From Flavobacteriales bacterium (lineage in GTDB: Bacteria > Bacteroidota > Bacteroidia > Flavobacteriales_G > Salibacteraceae): a stretch of DNA of 64,000 bases. Position 1 is the first letter of the stretch. Each line of letters opens with the position of its first letter. The stretch is taken from contig JABJJW010000009.1 in the NCBI GenBank assembly GCA_018660685.1, positions 1-64,000 on the forward strand, given 5' to 3'. The position numbers were made by a program, and so were the translations under genes. Below, one piece after another: positions 38,150 through 46,775 of the stretch. The notes beneath the pieces were generated by a model. The model saw only the letters and a program-made list of their open reading frames with translations, was not told the origin of the DNA and did no database searches.

Positions 38150-38662
38150 ATGGATTTCAAACTTAGATCTTGGTCTATTGACGATAGAGAGGCGCTGACA
38201 CGGAATGCGAACAATCGGCTCATCGCGAAGTTCATGACCGATGGATTCCCGCATCCATACAATGAGGCTGATGCCGAGCGATTCATAGGAATGGCAACTT
38301 CAAATACTCCTGCAAACATCCTCTGCATTGAAGTGGATGGAGAAGCATCAGGTGGGATTGGAATTCACCCACAAGCTGATATCCATCGAATGAACGCAGA
38401 ATTGGGGTATTGGCTTGCCGAGCATCATTGGGGAAAAGGCATTATCACCAAAGCAATCAAAGAGATGGTGGATTATGCATTCACTAGTTGGGACTTTCAA
38501 AGGATTTATGCCATCCCGTACGGAACCAATATTGGTTCTCAACGTGTATTGGAGAAGGCCGGTTTTCAATTGGAAGCCACGCTAGAAAAAACAATTATTA
38601 AGAACGACGAAATGCTGGATGAGTTAATTTTCGCCATTCGTCGTAAAGATTGGAAGAAATGA
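38150..38662 (+). CDS. GNAT family N-acetyltransferase
   Basis: AELGYWLAEHHWGKGIITKAIKEMVDYAF, NIGSQRVLEKAGFQLEATLEK. Confidence 0.92.
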   Translation: MDFKLRSWSIDDREALTRNANNRLIAKFMTDGFPHPYNEADAERFIGMATSNTPANILCIEVDGEASGGIGIHPQADIHRMNAELGYWLAEHHWGKGIITKAIKEMVDYAFTSWDFQRIYAIPYGTNIGSQRVLEKAGFQLEATLEKTIIKNDEMLDELIFAIRRKDWKK

Positions 38663-39186
38663 AATTTGAATTATCAAACGCCTTAGAGATCCTAGAGCGC
38701 ACACCATACGTGCTTGATGCCATGCTCTCTGAAATTCCAGATGAGTGGGGCCGACAAAATGAAGGTGATGAAACGTGGAGTGCCTTTGATGTGATGGGTC
38801 ACCTAGTACACGGAGAGCGCACAGATTGGATGGCCAGATTGGACATCATCATGTCCGATGCAGATAAAAAGACATTCACTCCTTTTGATCGCTTTGCACA
38901 ATTTGAAGAAAGTAAAGGCAAAACCATGAATGGCTTACTAAGAGAATTCACCAAGCTTCGAAACGACAATCTGGACCGACTTGTAGAAATGAGCCTCGAA
39001 AAAGATGATTTCAAGAGGGTTGGAAATCATCCGTCATTGGGTCAGGTGACGTTATCACAACTCATCTCTACTTGGGTAGTGCATGATCTTTCCCACATCT
39101 CGCAAATTTCTAGAGCCATGGCTCATCAATTTAAAGATGAAGTGGGTCCATGGAAAGAGTACTTGAGAGTGCTCGAAGGCAAGTAG
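38659..39186 (+). CDS. DinB family protein
   Basis: WSAFDVMGHLVHGERTDW, HDLSHISQISRAMA. Confidence 0.88.
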   Translation: MKFELSNALEILERTPYVLDAMLSEIPDEWGRQNEGDETWSAFDVMGHLVHGERTDWMARLDIIMSDADKKTFTPFDRFAQFEESKGKTMNGLLREFTKLRNDNLDRLVEMSLEKDDFKRVGNHPSLGQVTLSQLISTWVVHDLSHISQISRAMAHQFKDEVGPWKEYLRVLEGK

Positions 39187-39213
39187 TATTTTTCGCATCC
39201 AAAACTGAAGTGA

Positions 39214-40056
39214 ATGGAGAAGGCTAATTGGACGACCGTCAAAGAGTATCAAGACATCACCTACAAGAAGTCTGGAGGAACGGCTAGAATTGCCTTCAAC
39301 CGACCAGATGTAAGAAATGCATTCCGCCCGCGAACCGTCTTCGAATTATACGAAGCCTTCCACAATGCGCGTGAGGATGACAACATAGGCGTTGTTCTCT
39401 TTTCTGCAGAAGGACCATCATCTAAAGATGGAATCTATTCATTCTGCAGTGGAGGAGATCAAAACGCCCGCGGACATCAAGGCTATGTAGATGACGATGG
39501 AGTTCCTCGTCTAAATATTCTTGAAGTTCAACGTCTGATACGATTCATGCCTAAAGTCGTGATCGCCGTCGTTCCTGGTTGGGCGGTTGGTGGAGGACAC
39601 AGTCTGCACGTGGTATGTGACCTAACGTTGGCGAGTAAAGAGCACGGCATCTTCAAGCAAACGGATGCTGATGTTACCAGCTTTGATGGTGGATATGGCT
39701 CAGCGTATCTCGCCAAAATGATCGGTCAAAAACGCGCCCGAGAGATCTTCTTCCTAGGTCGAAGTTATTCGGCTCAAGAGGCATTTGACATGGGTATGGT
39801 CAACGCCGCGATTCCTCATGCGGAATTAGAGGACGAAGCTTACCAATGGGCTCAGGAAATCTTAGCCAAGTCACCTACCTCAATCAAGATGTTGAAGTTC
39901 GCCTTTAACCTCACGGATGACGGAATGGTCGGACAACAAGTCTTTGCTGGTGAAGCGACACGGCTTGCTTACATGACGGAAGAAGCCAAAGAAGGAAGAG
40001 ACGCCTTTTTGGAAAAACGCAAACCAGACTTCAAGGACATTAAGTGGATTTCCTAA
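39214..40056 (+). CDS. menB: 1,4-dihydroxy-2-naphthoyl-CoA synthase
   Basis: RPDVRNAFRPRTVFEL, FCSGGDQNARG, WAVGGGHSLHVVCDLTLAS, FDGGYGS. Confidence 0.95.
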   Translation: MEKANWTTVKEYQDITYKKSGGTARIAFNRPDVRNAFRPRTVFELYEAFHNAREDDNIGVVLFSAEGPSSKDGIYSFCSGGDQNARGHQGYVDDDGVPRLNILEVQRLIRFMPKVVIAVVPGWAVGGGHSLHVVCDLTLASKEHGIFKQTDADVTSFDGGYGSAYLAKMIGQKRAREIFFLGRSYSAQEAFDMGMVNAAIPHAELEDEAYQWAQEILAKSPTSIKMLKFAFNLTDDGMVGQQVFAGEATRLAYMTEEAKEGRDAFLEKRKPDFKDIKWIS

Positions 40057-40754
40057 ACGCTGGCGAAATAATTTTCTAGCTCCTCCAATGTTCCGTCCGA
40101 CGTTCGGATGTCATTGATGATCTTTCCTTTTTCAAGCAACACCACTCTTTCACAAACTTCAGTTACATGACTTAAGTCGTGGCTTGAGATCAACATTGTG
40201 ACTCCGTGATCATCCTTCAAATTTCTGAGAAGCTCTTTTAATCGAATCTGTGTGGATGGATCGAGGTTGGCAAAGGGTTCGTCCAAAACCAAAACTTTAG
40301 GGTCAAACACAAGCGAGGCTGCTATTCCCACCTTTTTCTGGTTTCCTTTACTGAGGTCTCGGATCAACTTCTTTCCTCCAAGAATCTCTCCGTTGAACAA
40401 GTGCTCAAACTCATCGAGTTTAGCCTGTAGATCTGTTTTAGTGATGCCGTGGATTGAGGCAATGAAATTGAAATACTCTTCAGGGAGCAGGTGTCCAATT
40501 AAGAAACCTTCGTCAAGAAAACTTCCTGTAAAATGTTTCCATGAATCATTTCCAGATGTTGACGTGTCTCCTATTGTGACTAGTCCTTCATCTGGTTCAA
40601 TTAAGTCCAACACACATCTAAATAAGGTTGTCTTTCCTGCTCCGTTATTTCCGACCAGCCCAAAGCTTTCCCCCGAAGGAATTGTTAGAAGCGCTAAGTC
40701 CGCAGCGGCATAGTCGCCGTAAATTTTCTTGAGGTTGCTAATGCTTATTTCCAT
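40053..40754 (-). CDS. ABC transporter ATP-binding protein
   Basis: Walker A GNNGAGKTT, LSKGNQKK, LVLDEPFANLDP. Confidence 0.93.
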   Translation of the reverse strand: MEISISNLKKIYGDYAAADLALLTIPSGESFGLVGNNGAGKTTLFRCVLDLIEPDEGLVTIGDTSTSGNDSWKHFTGSFLDEGFLIGHLLPEEYFNFIASIHGITKTDLQAKLDEFEHLFNGEILGGKKLIRDLSKGNQKKVGIAASLVFDPKVLVLDEPFANLDPSTQIRLKELLRNLKDDHGVTMLISSHDLSHVTEVCERVVLLEKGKIINDIRTSDGTLEELENYFASV

Positions 40755-40755
40755 G

Positions 40756-42261
40756 TCATCCTTTTCTAAAATCCTCAGCAATTTCATATCGCTGATTGTG
40801 TAGCCATTTAGCTAAAAGTGAAATCCAAAATCGCGTTCCAGCCAATCCGAGAACTCCAATTGCCCCAACCAACAAGATTCCAACTTGATCTCCCCACAGG
40901 AATGATCCGAGCATGTAGAAGAGAACTGGAAGCCCCATGACTGGAATGACCAGAATGAATTGAGCAGCTCCCACGCCTTGCATATTCATTACCGTCCCTT
41001 TGGTCAGGTCAATTTTCTTGGGGTTGAAGGATCCGAAAAACATGACCACAAACGTGTTAATCCCAATATTGAAAAGGAAAACACAAAAAATGGTCAATAA
41101 AACTTCATATCCGAAGTAGACATAGGGAATCGAACAAATCATTGCTGCCAGGCTCACGAGGGTGAACAAAGTGAACTTACTCATGTAGTACTCCTCAAAA
41201 CTCACATTCCGAGTTAGAACATGGTCAAAATGGCTTCCCTCCCATCCCAGTAAGTACTGTCCATAATTCATGATGAACATTCCAGTGATGATCAATGAGA
41301 ATAGAAGATAAATCCACTTCATATCAACAAAGTCATTTGTTGTAAATGCCAAAAGCCCGTAGCCAAGAAACAGGATTGTAATGAGCAGAACAGACTTCGG
41401 CCGTTTGTTTCTCCAAATGAGTTTGAATTCAAGTTCCGTTAGTTTTCCAACCATTCCAAATCGGCTTAATATTCCGTTGCCCACATAGGTCACTTTGCTT
41501 TCTCTAAATTTTGAAAGGCGCTGCAGGTACATGTTCGCTCTCAGAAATCGGAAATTGGAATAGTATGCAATTGAAATGAAGATCAATGGGATTGCCGCTG
41601 TCCATGGATGCTGAAAGAGGATGTCAAATAAACGTCCTGATAATGCCATAAAGTCAACGATGTCGAACCATCCTAGAATGAATATTGCGAACACCACAAC
41701 AAGCAATCCGATATAGATTCCTGAATTGATTTCTGAGGTCCGTTTTACAAGGAGTAGGAGGAAATTATTGGTGTAGATCAAGAGAAAAAAACCGGCAGAC
41801 CAACCCAATGCAGAAGCAAACGGCAAGTTTGAAAATACTTCGATTGTGAAGGGAATGAAAAGCAGAAAGTGAAATAGATTGAACGGATTCCAGATCGATT
41901 TAACTAGCATGAAATTGGCTAACTGCGATCGTTTAATGGGTAAGTGAAGTAAAGGCCGAATCGAAAGGGCCGGGAGTTTTTGCATAAAATACCTCACTGT
42001 GAAGTCGAGCATTATATAGTAAAGCAGAAGTCGATTTAAACGTTGCAATACCCAAGATATGCCATGTGACTTATAAGTTACCTCGTCCATAGGTATGGCC
42101 ATGAGGATATTATCCATCACCATTCCGAGTGCCAGAAAATTAGCTGCGAGATACACAAACATGAGTACCATCAGGGCATTGATCACCGCTCGGCGATGCC
42201 AAATCGGTGATCGAACAGACTCACGCCAATCATTGCGTATTATAAGCCATAATGAATTCAT
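40756..42261 (-). CDS. ABC exporter membrane protein (DUF5687-like)
   Basis: Multi-TM protein immediately upstream of ABC ATPase; MNYGQYLLGWEGSHFD. Confidence 0.8.
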   Translation of the reverse strand: MNSLWLIIRNDWRESVRSPIWHRRAVINALMVLMFVYLAANFLALGMVMDNILMAIPMDEVTYKSHGISWVLQRLNRLLLYYIMLDFTVRYFMQKLPALSIRPLLHLPIKRSQLANFMLVKSIWNPFNLFHFLLFIPFTIEVFSNLPFASALGWSAGFFLLIYTNNFLLLLVKRTSEINSGIYIGLLVVVFAIFILGWFDIVDFMALSGRLFDILFQHPWTAAIPLIFISIAYYSNFRFLRANMYLQRLSKFRESKVTYVGNGILSRFGMVGKLTELEFKLIWRNKRPKSVLLITILFLGYGLLAFTTNDFVDMKWIYLLFSLIITGMFIMNYGQYLLGWEGSHFDHVLTRNVSFEEYYMSKFTLFTLVSLAAMICSIPYVYFGYEVLLTIFCVFLFNIGINTFVVMFFGSFNPKKIDLTKGTVMNMQGVGAAQFILVIPVMGLPVLFYMLGSFLWGDQVGILLVGAIGVLGLAGTRFWISLLAKWLHNQRYEIAEDFRKG

Positions 42262-42496
42262 GGCAGCGAAGTAAATCCATTAGTCGAGGCCTCTAAGTCA
42301 CAAGAGGATCATCGGTAATTTAGCTACATGAACGAAGATTGAACTCACTGTCTATTGAGAATTTTCCATGCCCAAATTGGGCGCTCGCGGTTATTAACAA
42401 TCAGTGGGATTAGATGTCGAGAACTATTGGCTTTCAAAAGATTTGCGTGCAATATCTTCGCCTACAATTTGAGCAATTGTAACTTCTCCCAGATTT

Positions 42497-45316
42497 ATGC
42501 CGAAAGACAATAGCATTAAGTCCGTCCTGATCATAGGAAGCGGACCAATCATTATTGGACAAGCATGTGAATTTGATTATTCCGGATCCCAAGCAGCCCG
42601 TTCTCTCAAGGAAGAGGGAATCGAGGTTGTCCTGATAAATTCAAATCCGGCTACGATCATGACGGATCCGGTTACTGCGGATCACATTTACTTGAGACCA
42701 CTTGAGCCGAAGTATATCCGTCAAATTTTGGAAGAACATCCAGAAATTGACGCCGTCCTATCTACGATGGGAGGTCAGACTGCCTTGAACTTGGCGATCG
42801 AATGCGACAAGCAAGGCATCTTCAAGGACCACAATGTCCAAATGATAGGCGTGGATATTAAGGCGATAGATGTCACAGAAAACAGAGAGGAGTTTAGAAA
42901 ACTACTTGACACAATCGATATTCCTTATGCTCCATCAGCGATCGCTCGCTCATTCTTAGAAGGAAAAGAAATTGCTCAAAAATTTGGATTTCCTCTCGTG
43001 ATCCGACCTTCTTATACCCTGGGAGGAACAGGGGCTTCATTTGTCCATCATCAAGAAGATTTCGATAAGCTACTCGAAAGAGGGTTACATGCCTCTCCGA
43101 TCCATGAAGTCTTGATTGATAAAGCCTTGATTGGCTGGAAGGAATTTGAGCTCGAGTTGCTCAGAGACAACAACAATAATGTTGTCATAATATGTTCGGT
43201 CGAGAATATGGATCCAATGGGGATTCACACAGGAGACTCGATCACTGTTGCTCCAGCCATGACGCTGTCTGATAAGACATATCAACGCATGCGAGACCTG
43301 GCCATCAAGATGATGCGATCCATTGGAGACTTTGCCGGAGGATGTAATGTTCAATTTGCTGTCAGTCCCGATGACAAGGAAGAAATTATCGCGATTGAGA
43401 TCAACCCAAGGGTGAGTCGATCGTCAGCACTGTCATCTAAGGCCACGGGATATCCAATCGCAAAAGTGGCGGCCAAGCTCGCCATCGGATACAACCTGGA
43501 CGAATTGAAAAACCAGATTACGGGAAATACTTCTGCGTTTTTCGAACCAACTCTCGACTATGTAATCGTCAAAATTCCAAGGTGGAACTTTGACAAATTC
43601 AAGGGGTCAGAGCGAGAGCTTGGCCTACAGATGAAATCTGTTGGTGAGGTAATGGGAATTGGAAGATCCTTTCAAGAGGCGCTTCAAAAGGCGTGTCAAT
43701 CATTAGAAATTCGCAGAAATGGTCTCGGTGCAGATGGTAAGGAATTAAAGGATCAAGGAGCAATTCTGCAGAGCCTTGAACACCCGAGTTGGAACCGTCT
43801 TTTTCATATTTACGATGCTGTGAAGCTGGGTATTCCTTTCAAGACGATTTATGATACGACCAAAATTGATCCTTGGTTCTTGCACCAAATCGAAGAGCTT
43901 ATTAGCATCGAACGGGTAATGGAAAAGGAGACCGTCGATTCAATTTCTTATGACTTAATGTGGGATGCGAAACAGCGCGGTTATGCTGATCGCCAGATTG
44001 CACATTTACTTGGGTGCTTGGAAAGTCAAGTTCACTCCAAGAGGAAGGAACTTGGAGTCAATCGAGTTTACAAGCTTGTCGATACGTGCTCTGCTGAATT
44101 TGAGGCAAAAACACCGTATTACTATTCGAGCTTCGAAGGCGAGAATGAGAGCGTTCGATCTGATAAGAAAAAAGTTGTAGTGCTAGGTTCCGGACCAAAT
44201 AGAATCGGTCAGGGAATTGAGTTTGACTACTGCTGTGTGCATGGAGTATTGGCAGCCAAGGAATGTGGCTACGAAACCATCATGATCAATTGCAACCCAG
44301 AAACTGTATCGACCGATTTTGACACGGCGGATAAGCTCTATTTCGAGCCTGTCTTCTGGGAACACATTTATGACATCATTGAGCACGAGCAGCCAGATGG
44401 CGTCATCGTGCAGCTCGGTGGTCAAACAGCCCTTAAACTTGCGGAAAAGCTTGAGCGATATGGCATCAAAATTTTCGGAACAAGCTATCAAGCCTTAGAT
44501 CTTGCCGAAGACCGAGGAAGGTTTTCAGACAGACTGAAGGAGCTTAATATCCCCTATCCTAAATACGGGGCCGTAGAAACGGCAGACGAAGCCATTGAAC
44601 TTTCCCGAGATTTAGGATACCCGCTCTTAGTTCGTCCGAGTTATGTCCTTGGAGGACAAGGGATGAAGATCGTCATCAATGAGAAAGAATTAGAGCAACA
44701 CGTCGTGAATATATTTCGTGATATGCCGGATAATCGAGTTCTTCTGGATCACTTCCTTGAAGGAGCGATTGAGGCAGAGGCCGACGCCCTTTGCGATGGG
44801 GAAGATGTGTACATCATTGGCATCATGGAACACATTGAACCAGCAGGTATTCATTCTGGTGATTCGTCCGCAGTCCTCCCTGCGTTTGACTTGAGCGACA
44901 ACGTTATGAATCAAATCACAGAGCACACCAAGAAAATTGCCGTTGAGCTTGAAACGGTTGGATTAATCAACATCCAATTTGCAGTAAAAGATGAAACTGT
45001 ATTCGTTATTGAAGCAAATCCTCGAGCATCTCGAACAGTGCCCTTCATCGCCAAGGCGTACAGAGAACCGTATGTGAATTACGCTACGAAACTTATGCTT
45101 GGCGAAGCCAAAATCAAGGATTTCAACTTCAATCCGCATAAGGAAGGATATGCAATCAAGCTTCCAGTCTTTTCATTCGACAAGTTTCCCAATGTGTCGA
45201 AAGAACTGGGTCCAGAGATGAAGTCAACGGGAGAGGCAATCTATTTCATCGACGATTTGAAAGACGAGTACTTTCAAAAAATCTATTCTGAAAGAAATCT
45301 TTATCTATCTCGATAG
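42497..45316 (+). CDS. carB: carbamoyl-phosphate synthase large subunit
   Basis: Two CPSase ATP-grasp halves, IGSGPIIIGQACEFDYSGSQA and VLGSGPNRIGQGIEFDYCCVH. Confidence 0.97.
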   Translation: MPKDNSIKSVLIIGSGPIIIGQACEFDYSGSQAARSLKEEGIEVVLINSNPATIMTDPVTADHIYLRPLEPKYIRQILEEHPEIDAVLSTMGGQTALNLAIECDKQGIFKDHNVQMIGVDIKAIDVTENREEFRKLLDTIDIPYAPSAIARSFLEGKEIAQKFGFPLVIRPSYTLGGTGASFVHHQEDFDKLLERGLHASPIHEVLIDKALIGWKEFELELLRDNNNNVVIICSVENMDPMGIHTGDSITVAPAMTLSDKTYQRMRDLAIKMMRSIGDFAGGCNVQFAVSPDDKEEIIAIEINPRVSRSSALSSKATGYPIAKVAAKLAIGYNLDELKNQITGNTSAFFEPTLDYVIVKIPRWNFDKFKGSERELGLQMKSVGEVMGIGRSFQEALQKACQSLEIRRNGLGADGKELKDQGAILQSLEHPSWNRLFHIYDAVKLGIPFKTIYDTTKIDPWFLHQIEELISIERVMEKETVDSISYDLMWDAKQRGYADRQIAHLLGCLESQVHSKRKELGVNRVYKLVDTCSAEFEAKTPYYYSSFEGENESVRSDKKKVVVLGSGPNRIGQGIEFDYCCVHGVLAAKECGYETIMINCNPETVSTDFDTADKLYFEPVFWEHIYDIIEHEQPDGVIVQLGGQTALKLAEKLERYGIKIFGTSYQALDLAEDRGRFSDRLKELNIPYPKYGAVETADEAIELSRDLGYPLLVRPSYVLGGQGMKIVINEKELEQHVVNIFRDMPDNRVLLDHFLEGAIEAEADALCDGEDVYIIGIMEHIEPAGIHSGDSSAVLPAFDLSDNVMNQITEHTKKIAVELETVGLINIQFAVKDETVFVIEANPRASRTVPFIAKAYREPYVNYATKLMLGEAKIKDFNFNPHKEGYAIKLPVFSFDKFPNVSKELGPEMKSTGEAIYFIDDLKDEYFQKIYSERNLYLSR

Positions 45317-45579
45317 TGGGACTCATCCGACTTCTCGCAATAATTTTTCTTGTCTACTTAGTTTTTAGACTAGCGGCTCGATTTCTCTTCCCATTAGTCG
45401 CACGGTACTTCATGAAAAAAGCGGCGAGTACCATGGAGGAGCACATGAAGTCACAGAAATCTGGAGAAAAGGTGTTTCAGGAGGGTGATGTTGAAATTCG
45501 CAAAATGGACAATCCCAATAGTCAAGCTGCTTCGGATCGCCAGGATGACTACATAGATTTTGAGGAGATTGATGATTAA
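45316..45579 (+). CDS. DUF4834-like small membrane protein
   Basis: N-terminal TM, acidic C-terminus, GTG start overlapping carB stop (TAGTG). Confidence 0.65.
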   Translation: MGLIRLLAIIFLVYLVFRLAARFLFPLVARYFMKKAASTMEEHMKSQKSGEKVFQEGDVEIRKMDNPNSQAASDRQDDYIDFEEIDD

Positions 45580-45626
45580 TCAAGTCAGTTAGATATTTTC
45601 ACGAGTTCATACTAAGAAGCCGATTT

Positions 45627-46427
45627 ATGGCATTCGAATTTCACAAAGACAAAGAGCGATACTTCAGGATGCAGCACGAGACTACTCGCGACTACATCAT
45701 TCCTTTTCTGGAAACTAAAATCAAGGTGTCGGCGGGACTTAGAATCCTCGAGATTGGGTGTGCAGAAGCGGGAGTTTTAAAAGCCTTCACTGATAAAGGG
45801 TGTACTTGCCTTGGAATTGAACTTGCGTCGAACAGACTAGAGACAGCCAGATATTTCATGAAAGATGAAATGGAGAAAGGTCTCATCACGTTTATGGATA
45901 AGGACATTCATGACGTGGACGTTGAGAATGAGCTCGATGAAAAATTTGACCTCGTGATTCTGAAAGATGTGATAGAGCACATCCATGACCAACGCAGTTT
46001 CGTTATGAGGCTTCGTGATTTCTTGAAGGATGGCGGAATGATCTTCTATGCTTTCCCACCTTGGTATATGCCTTTTGGAGGGCATCAACAGGTCGCTAAA
46101 AACAAATTTTTATCTAAGCTTCCTTACTATCACTTACTGCCGCTGCCTTTATACAAGGCATTTCTACGATCGTTTGGAGAAACCAAAGAGAAGATAGCCA
46201 ACCTTGTAGAAATTAAGGAAACAGGAATATCAATTGAACGATTCGAACGCGTGGTCAGAGACGCCAATTTTGAGATTGCCGGAAAGCAACACTATTTATT
46301 CAATCCAATCTACAAGTTCAAATTTGGGTTGCAGCCTAAGAAGCAATATGGATTCATATCATCCATTCCTTTTATTCGAAATTTTTTCACGACCGGCGTC
46401 TATTACCTAACCATGCTGAAAAGGTAG
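45627..46427 (+). CDS. class I SAM-dependent methyltransferase
   Basis: ILEIGCAEAGVLKAF, LVILKDVIEHIHDQ. Confidence 0.9.
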   Translation: MAFEFHKDKERYFRMQHETTRDYIIPFLETKIKVSAGLRILEIGCAEAGVLKAFTDKGCTCLGIELASNRLETARYFMKDEMEKGLITFMDKDIHDVDVENELDEKFDLVILKDVIEHIHDQRSFVMRLRDFLKDGGMIFYAFPPWYMPFGGHQQVAKNKFLSKLPYYHLLPLPLYKAFLRSFGETKEKIANLVEIKETGISIERFERVVRDANFEIAGKQHYLFNPIYKFKFGLQPKKQYGFISSIPFIRNFFTTGVYYLTMLKR

Positions 46428-46434
46428 ACCCAAG

Positions 46435-46668
46435 CTAGTTTAATCTCACCAATTCTTCAGCGAGGAGTGCGGTATATTCTCTAGCCCCTTTTTCATTCAA
46501 ATGAAATAGGTCAAATGAGTTTTGTTTGGTATAGAGTTGGGGATATTCTTGCGGATTCGAGTAATCTAATACGACATATCCTTTTGAGCTCAGAAAATCG
46601 GCTTGGGCGCTTACTGCGATGGCAGCATTCGGGCCTTGCCTTGGAGGGATTAAACAAATTAATTGGGT
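46435..46668 (-). pseudogene. 3' remnant of an SGNH/GDSL-type hydrolase
   Basis: Minus-strand frame TQLICLIPPRQGPNAAIAVSAQADFLSSKGYVVLDYSNPQEYPQLYTKQNSFDLFHLNEKGAREYTALLAEELVRLN*; D-x-x-H block; in-frame TGA at 46669-46671 and no usable upstream start. Confidence 0.6.
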
Positions 46669-46775
46669 TCAATAGTCCGGATCGACTTTCAATTCGTGAT
46701 AATAAATTACACATTTGAAGACGCCTGAATTAGGCGATCATTGTACGTCCTTCAGTCACCTCTAACTTTTTCACT

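Noticed and set aside
42350-42490. Promoter-like TTG...TACAATTTG before carB
   Set aside because: Three rather than two bases between TA and TTTG, so it does not match TAnnTTTG.
46511-46718. ORFs 46511-46714 (-) and 46515-46718 (+)
   Set aside because: Off-frame relative to the SGNH-like remnant, which explains the coding-like composition.
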